From positions 1-64,000 of the forward strand of contig JAISIA010000056.1 in NCBI GenBank assembly GCA_031262295.1: DNA of 64,000 bases, read 5' to 3'. Every line of letters starts with the position of its first letter. The stretch's first letter is position 1. The notes beneath the pieces were generated by a model. It was given only the letters and a program-made list of their open reading frames with translations, was not told where the DNA came from and searched no databases. Positions 9,483-19,138 of the stretch are shown here, piece by piece. Source of the stretch: Bacteroidales bacterium. GTDB lineage: Bacteria; Bacteroidota; Bacteroidia; Bacteroidales; P3. A program made the translations under genes and the position numbers.

Positions 9483-10625
9483 TTATCTCATTTTCTCAAC
9501 CACTTCCTTTGTCTTCTCTATCCGCTTGTCCGCCCATTCCACCACATTTTTGATAACTATTTTTTGCATTGCTTTAATGTAAGTTGACATAAAGGCGTAG
9601 TCGGGAGTGTGATCGGATTTTACGGGGAGAATAATTATATCTTTTTGAATTTTCTTATTTGAAATACTATCGCCCCAACTATACAAAGGCGAAAGAGATT
9701 TAGTTATAGTAGTTACCAAAAATAGTTGAATAAGTTTTGTTCTTTTTTCGGATTCTTTTAAATATAGAGCCAAATTATGACTATCGTTTGAAAAATAATC
9801 TTTTTCTTGATAAGTTACTACAAAAGTCTTTCCACCTATAAAAATACTATTTCCCTCATCTATCAAATTTTCTTCAAATTCAATATAAGTCCCAACCGCA
9901 TTATTATTATTACTTGCAGTTAAATATGGAGTATTACCGCTATTTTCTACTATATAACGAGACAAAATATTATGAGTATTTTTTACTGTAAATATGTCGC
10001 CAACAATCTTAAATTCTCTCCACTCCACTTTGTCAATATCCGCCAACACCTGCACCTCTTCGCTTGTAAGTATATAATCTTTAAGATTAGTAATTGTTAA
10101 ATACGCTTCGAGCGTAGCGAGACGCTCCGCTTCGAGCGTAGCGATAAACTCCTCTATGTAGTCGAAGGCAATTTCTGATCCTTTGTACGGAATGTCAATT
10201 TCGTAGTTATTCATTTCATCAAGTTTGTACCCTGATTGTTGTCCATCATATTGAGAAACGAAATTTTGAATATATGTCATAAAGAATTTGGCGAGTTTTT
10301 CATTGATATTAAATTTTGGTGTTAGTTTGTTAATATTTTGTGAAACATAATAAGGTTCCTTTTGATATTTTACATACTTGTAATTTCCAATAACCGTTGC
10401 TGTTATGGTAAATGGAGCATTTGGTTCAAAATTTTGTTTTATAATTTTTCCTTGAATTCCATTAAACTCAAAAGTTCTCCCAATAAAATTTATACCAGAA
10501 TCAACAAAAGTTAATTTTCCCGCATCCAAGGATTTTGTTCCTGTAATATCAAATAATCTTTCTAATTTTACTTTACGCCAGTCAATACAGTGTTTTTTTT
10601 CGAGTGCCAATAACTCATTCTGCAT
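9483..10625 (-). CDS. Restriction-modification specificity subunit (BcgI B / HsdS-like, two target-recognition domains)
   Basis: Two half-repeats: WRKVKLERLFDI... and WREFKIVGDIFTV..., joined by IATLEAERLATLEAYL. Confidence 0.88.
   Translation of the reverse strand: MQNELLALEKKHCIDWRKVKLERLFDITGTKSLDAGKLTFVDSGINFIGRTFEFNGIQGKIIKQNFEPNAPFTITATVIGNYKYVKYQKEPYYVSQNINKLTPKFNINEKLAKFFMTYIQNFVSQYDGQQSGYKLDEMNNYEIDIPYKGSEIAFDYIEEFIATLEAERLATLEAYLTITNLKDYILTSEEVQVLADIDKVEWREFKIVGDIFTVKNTHNILSRYIVENSGNTPYLTASNNNNAVGTYIEFEENLIDEGNSIFIGGKTFVVTYQEKDYFSNDSHNLALYLKESEKRTKLIQLFLVTTITKSLSPLYSWGDSISNKKIQKDIIILPVKSDHTPDYAFMSTYIKAMQKIVIKNVVEWADKRIEKTKEVVEKMR
10104..10144. repeat. 24-bp-period direct repeat in the specificity-subunit linker
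   Basis: CGCTTCGAGCGTAGCGA at 10104-10120 and 10128-10144. Confidence 0.9.
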
Positions 10626-10636
10626 CGACTGGCGGT

Positions 10637-12700
10637 CTATTTTCCCAAGCAGTCCTCCTCCTTCTTTAAGAGTTGATTAACCTCCCACGCCAGATAGTCG
10701 GCCACCGTTTTTCTAAAATCGTTGAAAGTGGGTTTTGTGTCAATAGGCGATGTTTGATTCCAGTCAGCACCATTTTTAGAGTCTATAGTGTTTTCGTAGT
10801 ATTCTTTTTCAGTAAAGATATTTAGTTTTGATTTTCCAAAAAGCACCAAATTCACCAATTCTTCGTATCGTTCTTTGGCATGGTCAGTATCTTTCAGGTT
10901 ATTACTTGCTTTTTTGCGATTGGTGCGAGTGTAACCATCATTAGAAAAATCAATAAATTTTACAATATCATCTCTTTTGTGAGATTCATTTACTCTAAAT
11001 ACATAGATATTGGTTTGAACGCTTGATTTTCCTACAAATAAATCAGCAGGCATTTTTATACTTGCAAGTAATGTATGCTTTTTCAAAATTCGTATATTAA
11101 ATTCTTTGGCTCTCCCCGTGCCAGCTGAACTCTGAATAATAATTGCAGCATAACCTTTATTCATCATTCCCAATGCTTTTTCTACAAAGTTCATTCCGTT
11201 ACCTTCAGCAGAGTATGGGGGATTGAGTATAAAGGCGTCAGCAGGAAAATTAGTGTCGGTTTTACCAAATCCATATTTCCCGTCAAAATCTGTTATAGAA
11301 TTTTTATTTAATATATTGGAACTTCCGTCTCCCATCAAAATCATATTGAGAATTGCTAGCATATATACACTTGAAAGAATTTCCAAACCAAGTAGCTGTT
11401 CGGCTTTTATTTTCATCTCTTTTTTAGATAATTCGTTCGGCGAAGTAATAGTATTTCTGGCATCTATAAGCATTTCGTTCATAGCAGCAATCAAAAGTCC
11501 GGCTGAACCAGTTGCAAAATCCCAAACATAAGAATCTTTGTTTACTCTTGCCAATTTCACCAGCAAAGTTGCAACATACGATGGAGTAAGCACCACATCA
11601 TTCAGTTTATCCTGCGTAAAACCAAGCCAAGAGTACATCTCATTGAACAATTTACCCGTAAAATCGGTTGTTAGCCCGATTTTGTAGTAGATACCCAAAT
11701 CATCCACAATTTTGGTAAATAAACATTTTAATTGGCTTTCGCCATTTTCAACTTTATTTATGTTTTCCGTTAAAAGCGTATTTGATAATGTTCTTATAAT
11801 TAAATCTTTCTTTTCGTTAGGTAAATTCTTTTCGTTTAAAAAAGAAGTGATTTTACGCACTAAAATATCGCCGTCTTTATTGCCGTTTTCGTCAGAAGAT
11901 TTTAAATCATCCTTTGAGAGAGGCGAAACTTTCCCCGGTATTCCAAGCGTTGCAATAATTGAAGCGGCAACAAGATAAACGCGGTCGCCTTCACTCAATC
12001 CCTTTCCTTTGTCATCGTTGTAAATGTCATTGTTCAATTTTGTCAAACTGATGTCTATTGCTTTTTCTCGCTGTTCCTTTATTTTATCAAGTTCTTCTTG
12101 CGAAAGATTTAATGTTTTGACGTTTTCAATAAAAGCATCAAAATTTTTCTTTGCCAAAAAAGACAAATCAGAATAATTACCAACTTTCTGACCACTGCCA
12201 AAATTAGATTTTGAAACATAATACACTCCTATTTCAGGAATTATATTTTCGTTTTCATCTTTGTATCCCGTCATGCCAATTGCTATAATGTCGGCATAAC
12301 TCGTATGGTGAAGCAAAGCATTAGCATAATGCACACCTCCATTTACAGCATAAGAATTTATATTTTTGAATTTAGGTTCGTTTTTTTCATTTCGGTTATC
12401 CACTTTCCCATCGCTATCAAGTCTTACAAGTTTATCCTTATACCCTTTATACTCAATTAAAACAGGATAATAATTCAAATTTTTATCTTGTAGCAAAAGT
12501 TTGGCATCCGGACGATTTGCTCCCGTGCCCCCCGTTTTTGAAAAATAATCTAAAAGTGCCTTGTCTATTTCAGCATTTAACGATTCCTGTTCCAATTTGT
12601 AATCCAAATCATAAGATTTCAGCCAACCATTTGCTAAATCTGCGATATTAGGCTCAATTGATTGAACTTTTATTTTTTTAACCATAAATAAACTAAACAT
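10637..12700 (-). CDS. BcgI A-like restriction nuclease/N6-adenine methyltransferase fusion
   Basis: N-terminal RPDAKLLL...YYPVLIEYKGYKDKL (PD-(D/E)XK-like), C-terminal MTase with ADAFILNPPYS and FATGSAGLLIAAM. Confidence 0.8.
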   Translation of the reverse strand: MFSLFMVKKIKVQSIEPNIADLANGWLKSYDLDYKLEQESLNAEIDKALLDYFSKTGGTGANRPDAKLLLQDKNLNYYPVLIEYKGYKDKLVRLDSDGKVDNRNEKNEPKFKNINSYAVNGGVHYANALLHHTSYADIIAIGMTGYKDENENIIPEIGVYYVSKSNFGSGQKVGNYSDLSFLAKKNFDAFIENVKTLNLSQEELDKIKEQREKAIDISLTKLNNDIYNDDKGKGLSEGDRVYLVAASIIATLGIPGKVSPLSKDDLKSSDENGNKDGDILVRKITSFLNEKNLPNEKKDLIIRTLSNTLLTENINKVENGESQLKCLFTKIVDDLGIYYKIGLTTDFTGKLFNEMYSWLGFTQDKLNDVVLTPSYVATLLVKLARVNKDSYVWDFATGSAGLLIAAMNEMLIDARNTITSPNELSKKEMKIKAEQLLGLEILSSVYMLAILNMILMGDGSSNILNKNSITDFDGKYGFGKTDTNFPADAFILNPPYSAEGNGMNFVEKALGMMNKGYAAIIIQSSAGTGRAKEFNIRILKKHTLLASIKMPADLFVGKSSVQTNIYVFRVNESHKRDDIVKFIDFSNDGYTRTNRKKASNNLKDTDHAKERYEELVNLVLFGKSKLNIFTEKEYYENTIDSKNGADWNQTSPIDTKPTFNDFRKTVADYLAWEVNQLLKKEEDCLGK

Positions 12701-12735
12701 TAAAAATTGTTAAAAATACCTAAAAAAGATATTTG

Positions 12736-12743
12736 CAAATATA
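12736..12743 (-). promoter_or_regulatory. Bacteroidota -7 motif TATATTTG on the minus strand upstream of the R-M operon
   Basis: caaatata about 36 bp upstream of the ORF start at 12700. Confidence 0.5.
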
Positions 12744-12845
12744 GAAATAAAATTAGGAACAGAAATTTTGTTCGTCTTTTTAAGATGCTTTAAGCAATCT
12801 TTTTTATAAAAAAGATACAAGAATTATAACAATAAGAAGACTACC

Positions 12846-12930
12846 CGACTTCCGTTAGAAAAAATAAATGCCTGTTGCAGGTTAAATGCCGCTTGGCGGT
12901 CGGTTGCCGACTAAATGCCCGTTGGCGGTC
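12846..12930. repeat. Composite intergenic element copy I: a run of short hairpins
   Basis: gacttccgttagaaaaaataaatgcctgttgcaggttaaatgccgcttggcggtcggttgccgactaaatgcccgttggcggtc. Confidence 0.85.
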
Positions 12931-14086
12931 TTGGGATTTTTACAATGAATTGTTCTCCTTCAATATCATTTACCCATTCTATATTTGGTTGTTCTTTAAT
13001 TGCTCGTCTAATACCTGTTCCTAAACCGCTAAAAGGCATAGTATGTTGGGCAAAAGAGACCAATTGATTGTTTCTTATTATAGGATTTCCATACTTTATA
13101 TCTTCTACTGTTAAGCTATTGGGTAGTTTGCCCGGACTTATGATTTCAATCCTATTGTCAAAAATTAATATACGAATGGGAGAGTTTTTGAAATAATCTC
13201 TATGTATAAGGGCATTTTGAATTAGTTCTATTAGGGCTATTTCTGAAATTTCAAGTCTTCCTATTGAGTTAAAGCCTTGTTCATATTGTAAGTGTTTTAG
13301 GTTGGATTTAAAAAAACATATAGCCTCTTCAAATAGTTTAGGAATAGTCCCTCTAAAATCAGCAGGTTTATTTCTATATTGATTGTTAGAAATATCATTA
13401 CCAATAAAAGATATAGCTTTAATGGTAAAGGCGGGCTTTATGCTTTGAGGGTCATTGCCAAAAAATAAAAGACCAGCCAAAGAAATATGTCCATTATGTA
13501 AAATTCGCTTAGCTTTTAGTGCTTCTTCAAAGGTTAAACCTTTTTCTTGATAAGTAAAACCAAAGTCTTTTTTAAAATAATCTGCAAATACATCTTTGTT
13601 TATATCATCAATACTTGTTCCATAAACTTCCATTTCATCAGCCAATAGATTAGCACTGCTTTGAAATAGACGCATTATTTCAAAATTGTCAGTAAGCAAG
13701 CGTTTATTGGAACCCTGTTTTACATATATTTCTCCCTTTGCTGTTTTATATGGTTTATTAATCCCTTCTTTAACATGTATAACCAATACATTTTTTATTG
13801 AATTATCCACATCAATTTTAATCACTTCTGTATTTACATACACCACAGGTTTTATATTATCTGCAATTTGAGATATAATTCTGTCATATTCTTCAATTTG
13901 TTCAGATATAAGTCCTATTATTTCTCCCGTTACATCTCTAATGCCAATAAGAATAATACCACCCAAAGAATTGGACATTGCAACAATTTCTTGAGTTATG
14001 CTATCCTTATGAGGAAGTTCTTCTTTAAATTGTACCGTACTTGTTTCGCCAGTGGAGATAATATCTAAAAATTCGCTTGTGTTCAT
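12911..14086 (-). CDS. AlbA_2 (Schlafen-type) putative DNA-binding / ATP-binding protein
   Basis: TVQFKEELPHKDSITQEIVAMSNSLGGIILIGI and LIELIQNALIHRDYFKNSPIRILIFDNRIEIISPGKLP. Confidence 0.88.
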   Translation of the reverse strand: MNTSEFLDIISTGETSTVQFKEELPHKDSITQEIVAMSNSLGGIILIGIRDVTGEIIGLISEQIEEYDRIISQIADNIKPVVYVNTEVIKIDVDNSIKNVLVIHVKEGINKPYKTAKGEIYVKQGSNKRLLTDNFEIMRLFQSSANLLADEMEVYGTSIDDINKDVFADYFKKDFGFTYQEKGLTFEEALKAKRILHNGHISLAGLLFFGNDPQSIKPAFTIKAISFIGNDISNNQYRNKPADFRGTIPKLFEEAICFFKSNLKHLQYEQGFNSIGRLEISEIALIELIQNALIHRDYFKNSPIRILIFDNRIEIISPGKLPNSLTVEDIKYGNPIIRNNQLVSFAQHTMPFSGLGTGIRRAIKEQPNIEWVNDIEGEQFIVKIPRPPTGI

Positions 14087-14253
14087 ATTTAAAAGTCTTT
14101 TTCAAATACAAAAATACATTATTTTTATAACTTGCAATTCTTTTAAACTAATTTGATGAATAATCTTTAATTATTTCAGATAAGAAAAGGCTAAATAGTG
14201 TTAAGAAATTTGCCAAAGAAGCAAATATAAGTGTAGCCCTTGCGGAAGTATAG

Positions 14254-14320
14254 TATATAAATGTAAAATACCTGCCTTCCGTAGGACAAAGTAAAGGTCG
14301 GTTGCCGACCGGTTGCCGAC
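14254..14320. repeat. Composite intergenic element copy J (short)
   Basis: tataaatgtaaaatacctgccttccgtaggacaaagtaaaggtcggttgccgaccggttgccgac. Confidence 0.8.
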
Positions 14321-14467
14321 AAAATTTCATTAAATTAAGTCTCTCAAATACTTTTTTTCAAAAAATAACGTATATTTTTTAAGCGTGAAACATTAAAAAA
14401 AGTTTTTACTTATGCTAATAAATACTTTAAAATGTTAAATATTTTTTTAAAATTGAAACTATATTAG

Positions 14468-14475
14468 TATATTTG
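14468..14475 (+). promoter_or_regulatory. Bacteroidota -7 motif TATATTTG upstream of the glucan operon
   Basis: tatatttg 42 bp upstream of ATG at 14517. Confidence 0.55.
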
Positions 14476-14516
14476 CATACTTTATTGAAACAATATAACA
14501 GCTTAAAAAACAATTT

Positions 14517-16490
14517 ATGGAAAAGATAGTTTTTGATAGAGAAAAATTAATTAACCTAAGTTATTCTCTCAATCGGGAATTTTTACGTACAAACGGAAAG
14601 GGTGTATATGCTACAACAAGCCTCTGTCTTTGCAATACAAGAAAATATCATGGACTTTTTATAGCCCCTCAAAAGAATGTTGATGATGAATTTCACGTCC
14701 TCCTATCTTCTTTGGACGAAACTATAATACAACAAGATATTCCCTTTCATTTAGCTTTGCATCGCTACAAAAATGGTGTATATTACCCCAAAGGACACAA
14801 ATATTTAACAAATTATAAGGTTGGAAAAACTGCACAACACACCTACTCTTTGGCTGATATTCAAATTACAAAAGAGTTTATCTTTTCTCAAAAACAAGGA
14901 AATTTAATTATAAAATACTCAGTTGAAAAGTGTGATAAGCCCTTTAAGATTCAATTCAATCCTCTTTTGGCTTTTCGTTCTCGTCACACTTTGACCAAGA
15001 GCAATTCTAATGTAAATACCAACTATGATGTTGTTCCCAATGGTGTTGGCTTTTGTTTATATGAAAATTATGATAATCTCTTTATTCAATTTTCAAAAGA
15101 TGATGTAGAATATAATCATAACCCTATGTGGTACTATGATTTTGAATATATAAAAGAAGAAGAAAGGGGTTATGATTTTTATGAGGATTTAATATCTATG
15201 GGATATTTCCAAACCACTCTTAAAAAAGGAGACACACTTTATATAAGTGTTTCAACAAAGGTGGAGGAAACTGAAAATTTAAAGTCGCTCTACTCCTCAG
15301 AACTTAGAAAGTTGGAAGTTTTTGACAGCTTTCCTATTGCATTAAGTAGGGCTGCAAAGAAATTTTTCGTTGAAAAAGATAATGGAGATATTGATATTTT
15401 AGCAGGTTATCCTTGGTTTGGACGTTGGGGTAGAGATAGTTTTATTTCACTCTTTGGTCTTTGTCTTGGAATTAATGATTTCAATGTATTCATTAGAGTG
15501 ATTGACACCTTGATTAAGGATGTAAAAAATGGTCTTTTCCCAAATATAGGTTCCCAAGATAATAGTGCATATAATTCTGTTGATGCTCCGATGTGGTTTT
15601 TCTGGGCTATGCAACAATATTGTGATTATACCCATAAAGAAAAGCAGGTTTGGAAAAAATATAAGGATGTTTTTCAAGGAATATTACGTAGTTATAGGGA
15701 TGGAACTAATGAAAACATAAGGATGATGCCAAATAATCTTATATGGGCACAACAAGAGGGAAAGGCTCTAACGTGGATGGATGCAATTGTTAATGGGAAT
15801 CCAGTGACTCAACGCAAAGGGATGTGTGTTGAAATTAATGCTCTTTGGTATAATGCAATTATGTTTTGTCTTTCCTTAGCAAGGATTTCTAATGATAAAG
15901 CATTCATTAGTGAATGGGAAGATATTTCTATGAAAATCCCAGAAGAGTTTAAAAATGTCTTTTGGAATAAATCAATTGGTTGGCTTGCAGATTATGTTGA
16001 TGGATATTATAAGGATTTTTCCATAAGATGTAATATGATTGTTGCAACTTCATTAAAATATAGGTGTATTTCAAATAAGATATGTCAATTAGTTGTAGAT
16101 AGAGTAAAGAAAGAGCTATTAACACCTTTTGGATTAAGAACACTATCCCCTACTCACAGCAATTATCATCAAAGATATGAAGGAGGACAAGAAGAAAGAG
16201 ACGAGGCATATCATCAAGGTACGGTTTGGGTTTGGCTTTTAAGTCATTTTGTTGAAAGTTATTTGAGAATTTATGGAGTCCAAGTAATAGAGGAATGTGA
16301 AAAACTTTATCTTGGCTTTGAGAATGCTTTGACCAATTATGGAATAGGAGGAATTGCAGAAGTTTTTGATGGAAATCCACCTCATAAAGCAGGAGGAAGT
16401 ATATATCAGGCTTGGTCTGTTTCGGAGGTTATAAGGATAAAATATCTCATTGATTTAGAAAAATCAAATAATATGAAAAAAGGATTATGA
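14517..16490 (+). CDS. Glycogen debranching enzyme (amylo-alpha-1,6-glucosidase)
   Basis: LAGYPWFGRWGRDSFISLFGL, IWAQQEGKALTWMDAIVNGNPVTQRKGMCVEINALWYNA. Confidence 0.92.
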   Translation: MEKIVFDREKLINLSYSLNREFLRTNGKGVYATTSLCLCNTRKYHGLFIAPQKNVDDEFHVLLSSLDETIIQQDIPFHLALHRYKNGVYYPKGHKYLTNYKVGKTAQHTYSLADIQITKEFIFSQKQGNLIIKYSVEKCDKPFKIQFNPLLAFRSRHTLTKSNSNVNTNYDVVPNGVGFCLYENYDNLFIQFSKDDVEYNHNPMWYYDFEYIKEEERGYDFYEDLISMGYFQTTLKKGDTLYISVSTKVEETENLKSLYSSELRKLEVFDSFPIALSRAAKKFFVEKDNGDIDILAGYPWFGRWGRDSFISLFGLCLGINDFNVFIRVIDTLIKDVKNGLFPNIGSQDNSAYNSVDAPMWFFWAMQQYCDYTHKEKQVWKKYKDVFQGILRSYRDGTNENIRMMPNNLIWAQQEGKALTWMDAIVNGNPVTQRKGMCVEINALWYNAIMFCLSLARISNDKAFISEWEDISMKIPEEFKNVFWNKSIGWLADYVDGYYKDFSIRCNMIVATSLKYRCISNKICQLVVDRVKKELLTPFGLRTLSPTHSNYHQRYEGGQEERDEAYHQGTVWVWLLSHFVESYLRIYGVQVIEECEKLYLGFENALTNYGIGGIAEVFDGNPPHKAGGSIYQAWSVSEVIRIKYLIDLEKSNNMKKGL

Positions 16491-17767
16491 AGGTATTAAT
16501 GTTTGGATGGGAATATCCTCCACATATAACAGGAGGTTTAGGTACTGCCTGCTTTGGTTTAACAAAAGCTATGGTTAAACAAGGCGATGAAGTAATATTT
16601 ATTGTGCCTAAGATGTATGGAGATGAACTTTTCGGCGGAGCACGTTTAGTTAATGCCTCCGATATTGTTGTTAATCTATCGGAGGACTTCTATAAACAAT
16701 ATTGGCACAATCTTTCCTATGTTGAAATTAACTCTACCCTTATTCCATATATTGGATTGGAGGATTATTTTAATGTTATAAATCAAAGAAGTCTTAATGG
16801 AGAGGGTAGGATAACTAATTTCTCTGAGAAAAAATATGAATTTTCAGGAAAATATGGTAAAACCCTATTACAGGAAGTTGAAAGATATGCCTTAGTTGGT
16901 GCACAAATTGCAAAGAATTATCAATATGACATAATACATGCTCACGATTGGCTTACATATAAGGCAGGTGTTATGGCAAAAAAGGTGAGTGGAAAGAAAT
17001 TAGTCATTCATGTACATGCAACAGAATTTGATCGCTCGGGCGATAATATAAATCAACAGGTATATGATATTGAACGCTACGGAATGGATGAGGCAGATCA
17101 TATTGTTTGTGTTTCAAATTTTACTCGCAACATTGTTATTAATCGTTATAATCAAAACCCTGATAAGGTTTCTACAATATATAATGGAGCAAATTCTCTT
17201 TTAAGTTATGATTTACCAATAGAAAAAACGATAAAAGAAAAAGTTGTCACCTTCTTAGGAAGAATTACATTCCAAAAAGGACCAGACTATTTTGTGGAAG
17301 CTGCTCATAAGGTATTGAAATATGAAAACAATGTAAGGTTTGTAATGGCTGGAAGTGGTGATATGCTAAATCGTATGATTGCTCTTGTAGCAAAAAAACG
17401 TATATCAAAGAATTTCCACTTTACAGGCTTTTTAAATTCAGATGAGGTAAAGAAACTCTATGCTTTAAGCGACATTTATGTTATGCCATCGGTAAGCGAA
17501 CCTTTTGGAATTTCACCCTTGGAGGCTATTGGTTCAAATTTACCTGTTATTATTTCAAAACAATCTGGTGTTTCCGAAGTATTGAAATATGCAATAAAGG
17601 TAGATTTTTGGGATATTGATGCTATGGCAAATGCCATTTATTGTTTGATAAACTATGATGCACTTTCCAAAATGTTTATAAGTAATGGAAAGACCGAAGT
17701 TGAAAACATAAAATGGGAAACCTCGGCAAAGGAGTTAAGAAATTTATATTATACATTATTAAAATAA
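16487..17767 (+). CDS. Glycosyltransferase, glycogen synthase-like (GT4)
   Basis: MFGWEYPPHITGGLGTACFGL, AHDWLTYKAGV, SVSEPFGISPLEAIGSNLPVIIS; 4-nt overlap with upstream gene. Confidence 0.9.
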   Translation: MKVLMFGWEYPPHITGGLGTACFGLTKAMVKQGDEVIFIVPKMYGDELFGGARLVNASDIVVNLSEDFYKQYWHNLSYVEINSTLIPYIGLEDYFNVINQRSLNGEGRITNFSEKKYEFSGKYGKTLLQEVERYALVGAQIAKNYQYDIIHAHDWLTYKAGVMAKKVSGKKLVIHVHATEFDRSGDNINQQVYDIERYGMDEADHIVCVSNFTRNIVINRYNQNPDKVSTIYNGANSLLSYDLPIEKTIKEKVVTFLGRITFQKGPDYFVEAAHKVLKYENNVRFVMAGSGDMLNRMIALVAKKRISKNFHFTGFLNSDEVKKLYALSDIYVMPSVSEPFGISPLEAIGSNLPVIISKQSGVSEVLKYAIKVDFWDIDAMANAIYCLINYDALSKMFISNGKTEVENIKWETSAKELRNLYYTLLK

Positions 17768-17773
17768 GGATAA

Positions 17774-19138
17774 ATGAAAAGTATTTGTTTTTACTTTCAG
17801 GTACATCAACCATTTCGTTTAAAACAGTATCGTTTCTTTGATATTGGACGAAATCACAACTATTTTGATGACTTACAAAATGAGTGGATTTGTCGTAGGG
17901 TTGCTCAAAAATGTTATTTGCCTGCCAATAGACTAATATTGGATTTAATTAATGAAAATGGTGGAGCATTCAAGGTTGCATATTCCATTTCAGGAGTTGC
18001 ATTAGACCAATTTGAACGCTTTTGTCCAGAGGTTATAGATTCATTTAAGGAATTGGCAAAGACAAATTGTGTGGAGTTCTTAGCAGAAACATATACCCAT
18101 TCATTATCTTCATTAAAGTCAAAGCAGGAATTTGTGGAGCAGGTTAGGATTCATTCTGAAAAAATAGAGAAGCTATTTGGCAAAAAGCCTAAGGTGTTCC
18201 GTAATACTGAGCTTATATACTCTGATGAAATAGGGAATATGGTTGCAGATATGGGATTTATTGCCCAATTATCAGAAGGAGCAAAACATATAATGGGATG
18301 GCGTAGTCCAAATTATGCATATAAGCATGCTTGGAGAGAAGATTTAAAACTTCTTTTAAAGAATTTCCAGCTAAGTGATGATATTGCCTTTCGTTTTTCT
18401 CAACATTCATGGGATGGATTCCCACTTACAACAGAGAAATTTGTTGGCTGGTTAAATCAAATTGACAATCCACAATGTATAAACCTATTTATGGATTATG
18501 AAACATTTGGAGAACATCAATGGAAAGAAACAGGTATATTTGAATTTCTAAAATATCTTCCTTCTCAGGTCTTATCTTCCTCCAATTTTTCTTTTAATAC
18601 ACCAACAGAAATTGCAAATACACTCTCACCAGTTGATAAGGTATATGTACCATATCCTATTTCTTGGGCTGATGAAGAAAGAGATTTGACTGCATGGTTA
18701 GGAAATGATTTGCAGGATGACGCATTTGAACAAATATATAACTTTGAAGAAAAGGTAAGAAAGTTAGATGATATTAATTTTTGGATTGATTGGCGCTACT
18801 TGCAAACATCAGATCATTTCTATTATATGTGCACAAAATGGTTCTCAGACGGAGATGTACATAAGTATTTTAATCATTACGACTCCCCATACGAGGCTTT
18901 TATGAACTATGTTAATGTTCTATCGGATTTAAGAATGAGATTGGATGATGCACTTATTATATCCTATTTACCCGATGCAGAAAAAACAAGGGAAAGTCTT
19001 CAAAAGAAAGAAGACAAACAAATAGAAGAGAAAAAACAAAAAACAAAAAAAGACAATACTATTAAGAAGATAGCACCAAAAACTAAGACAAATAATGCAA
19101 AAAAAGCAACAACTACAACAAGAAAGAGAAAGGAATAA
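17774..19138 (+). CDS. GH57 family alpha-amylase-like protein
   Basis: MKSICFYFQVHQPFRLKQYRFFDIG, FMDYETFGEHQW, WADEERDLTAWLGN; Lys/Thr-rich tail. Confidence 0.92.
   Translation: MKSICFYFQVHQPFRLKQYRFFDIGRNHNYFDDLQNEWICRRVAQKCYLPANRLILDLINENGGAFKVAYSISGVALDQFERFCPEVIDSFKELAKTNCVEFLAETYTHSLSSLKSKQEFVEQVRIHSEKIEKLFGKKPKVFRNTELIYSDEIGNMVADMGFIAQLSEGAKHIMGWRSPNYAYKHAWREDLKLLLKNFQLSDDIAFRFSQHSWDGFPLTTEKFVGWLNQIDNPQCINLFMDYETFGEHQWKETGIFEFLKYLPSQVLSSSNFSFNTPTEIANTLSPVDKVYVPYPISWADEERDLTAWLGNDLQDDAFEQIYNFEEKVRKLDDINFWIDWRYLQTSDHFYYMCTKWFSDGDVHKYFNHYDSPYEAFMNYVNVLSDLRMRLDDALIISYLPDAEKTRESLQKKEDKQIEEKKQKTKKDNTIKKIAPKTKTNNAKKATTTTRKRKE

Noticed and set aside
9318-9587. ORFs of 89 and 67 aa antisense to the specificity-subunit 3' end
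   Set aside because: Overlap the terminator and the clear S-subunit coding strand.
11223-11978. Plus-strand ORFs inside the nuclease-methyltransferase gene
   Set aside because: Antisense to a clear MTase with motifs; no independent support.
9483-12700. Initial reading as a type I R-M system missing hsdR
   Set aside because: The MTase ORF has an N-terminal PD-(D/E)XK-like segment, so a BcgI-type fusion explains the missing R subunit better.
14148-14330. 60 aa minus-strand ORF
   Set aside because: N-terminal part is translated hairpin element; no recognisable protein features.
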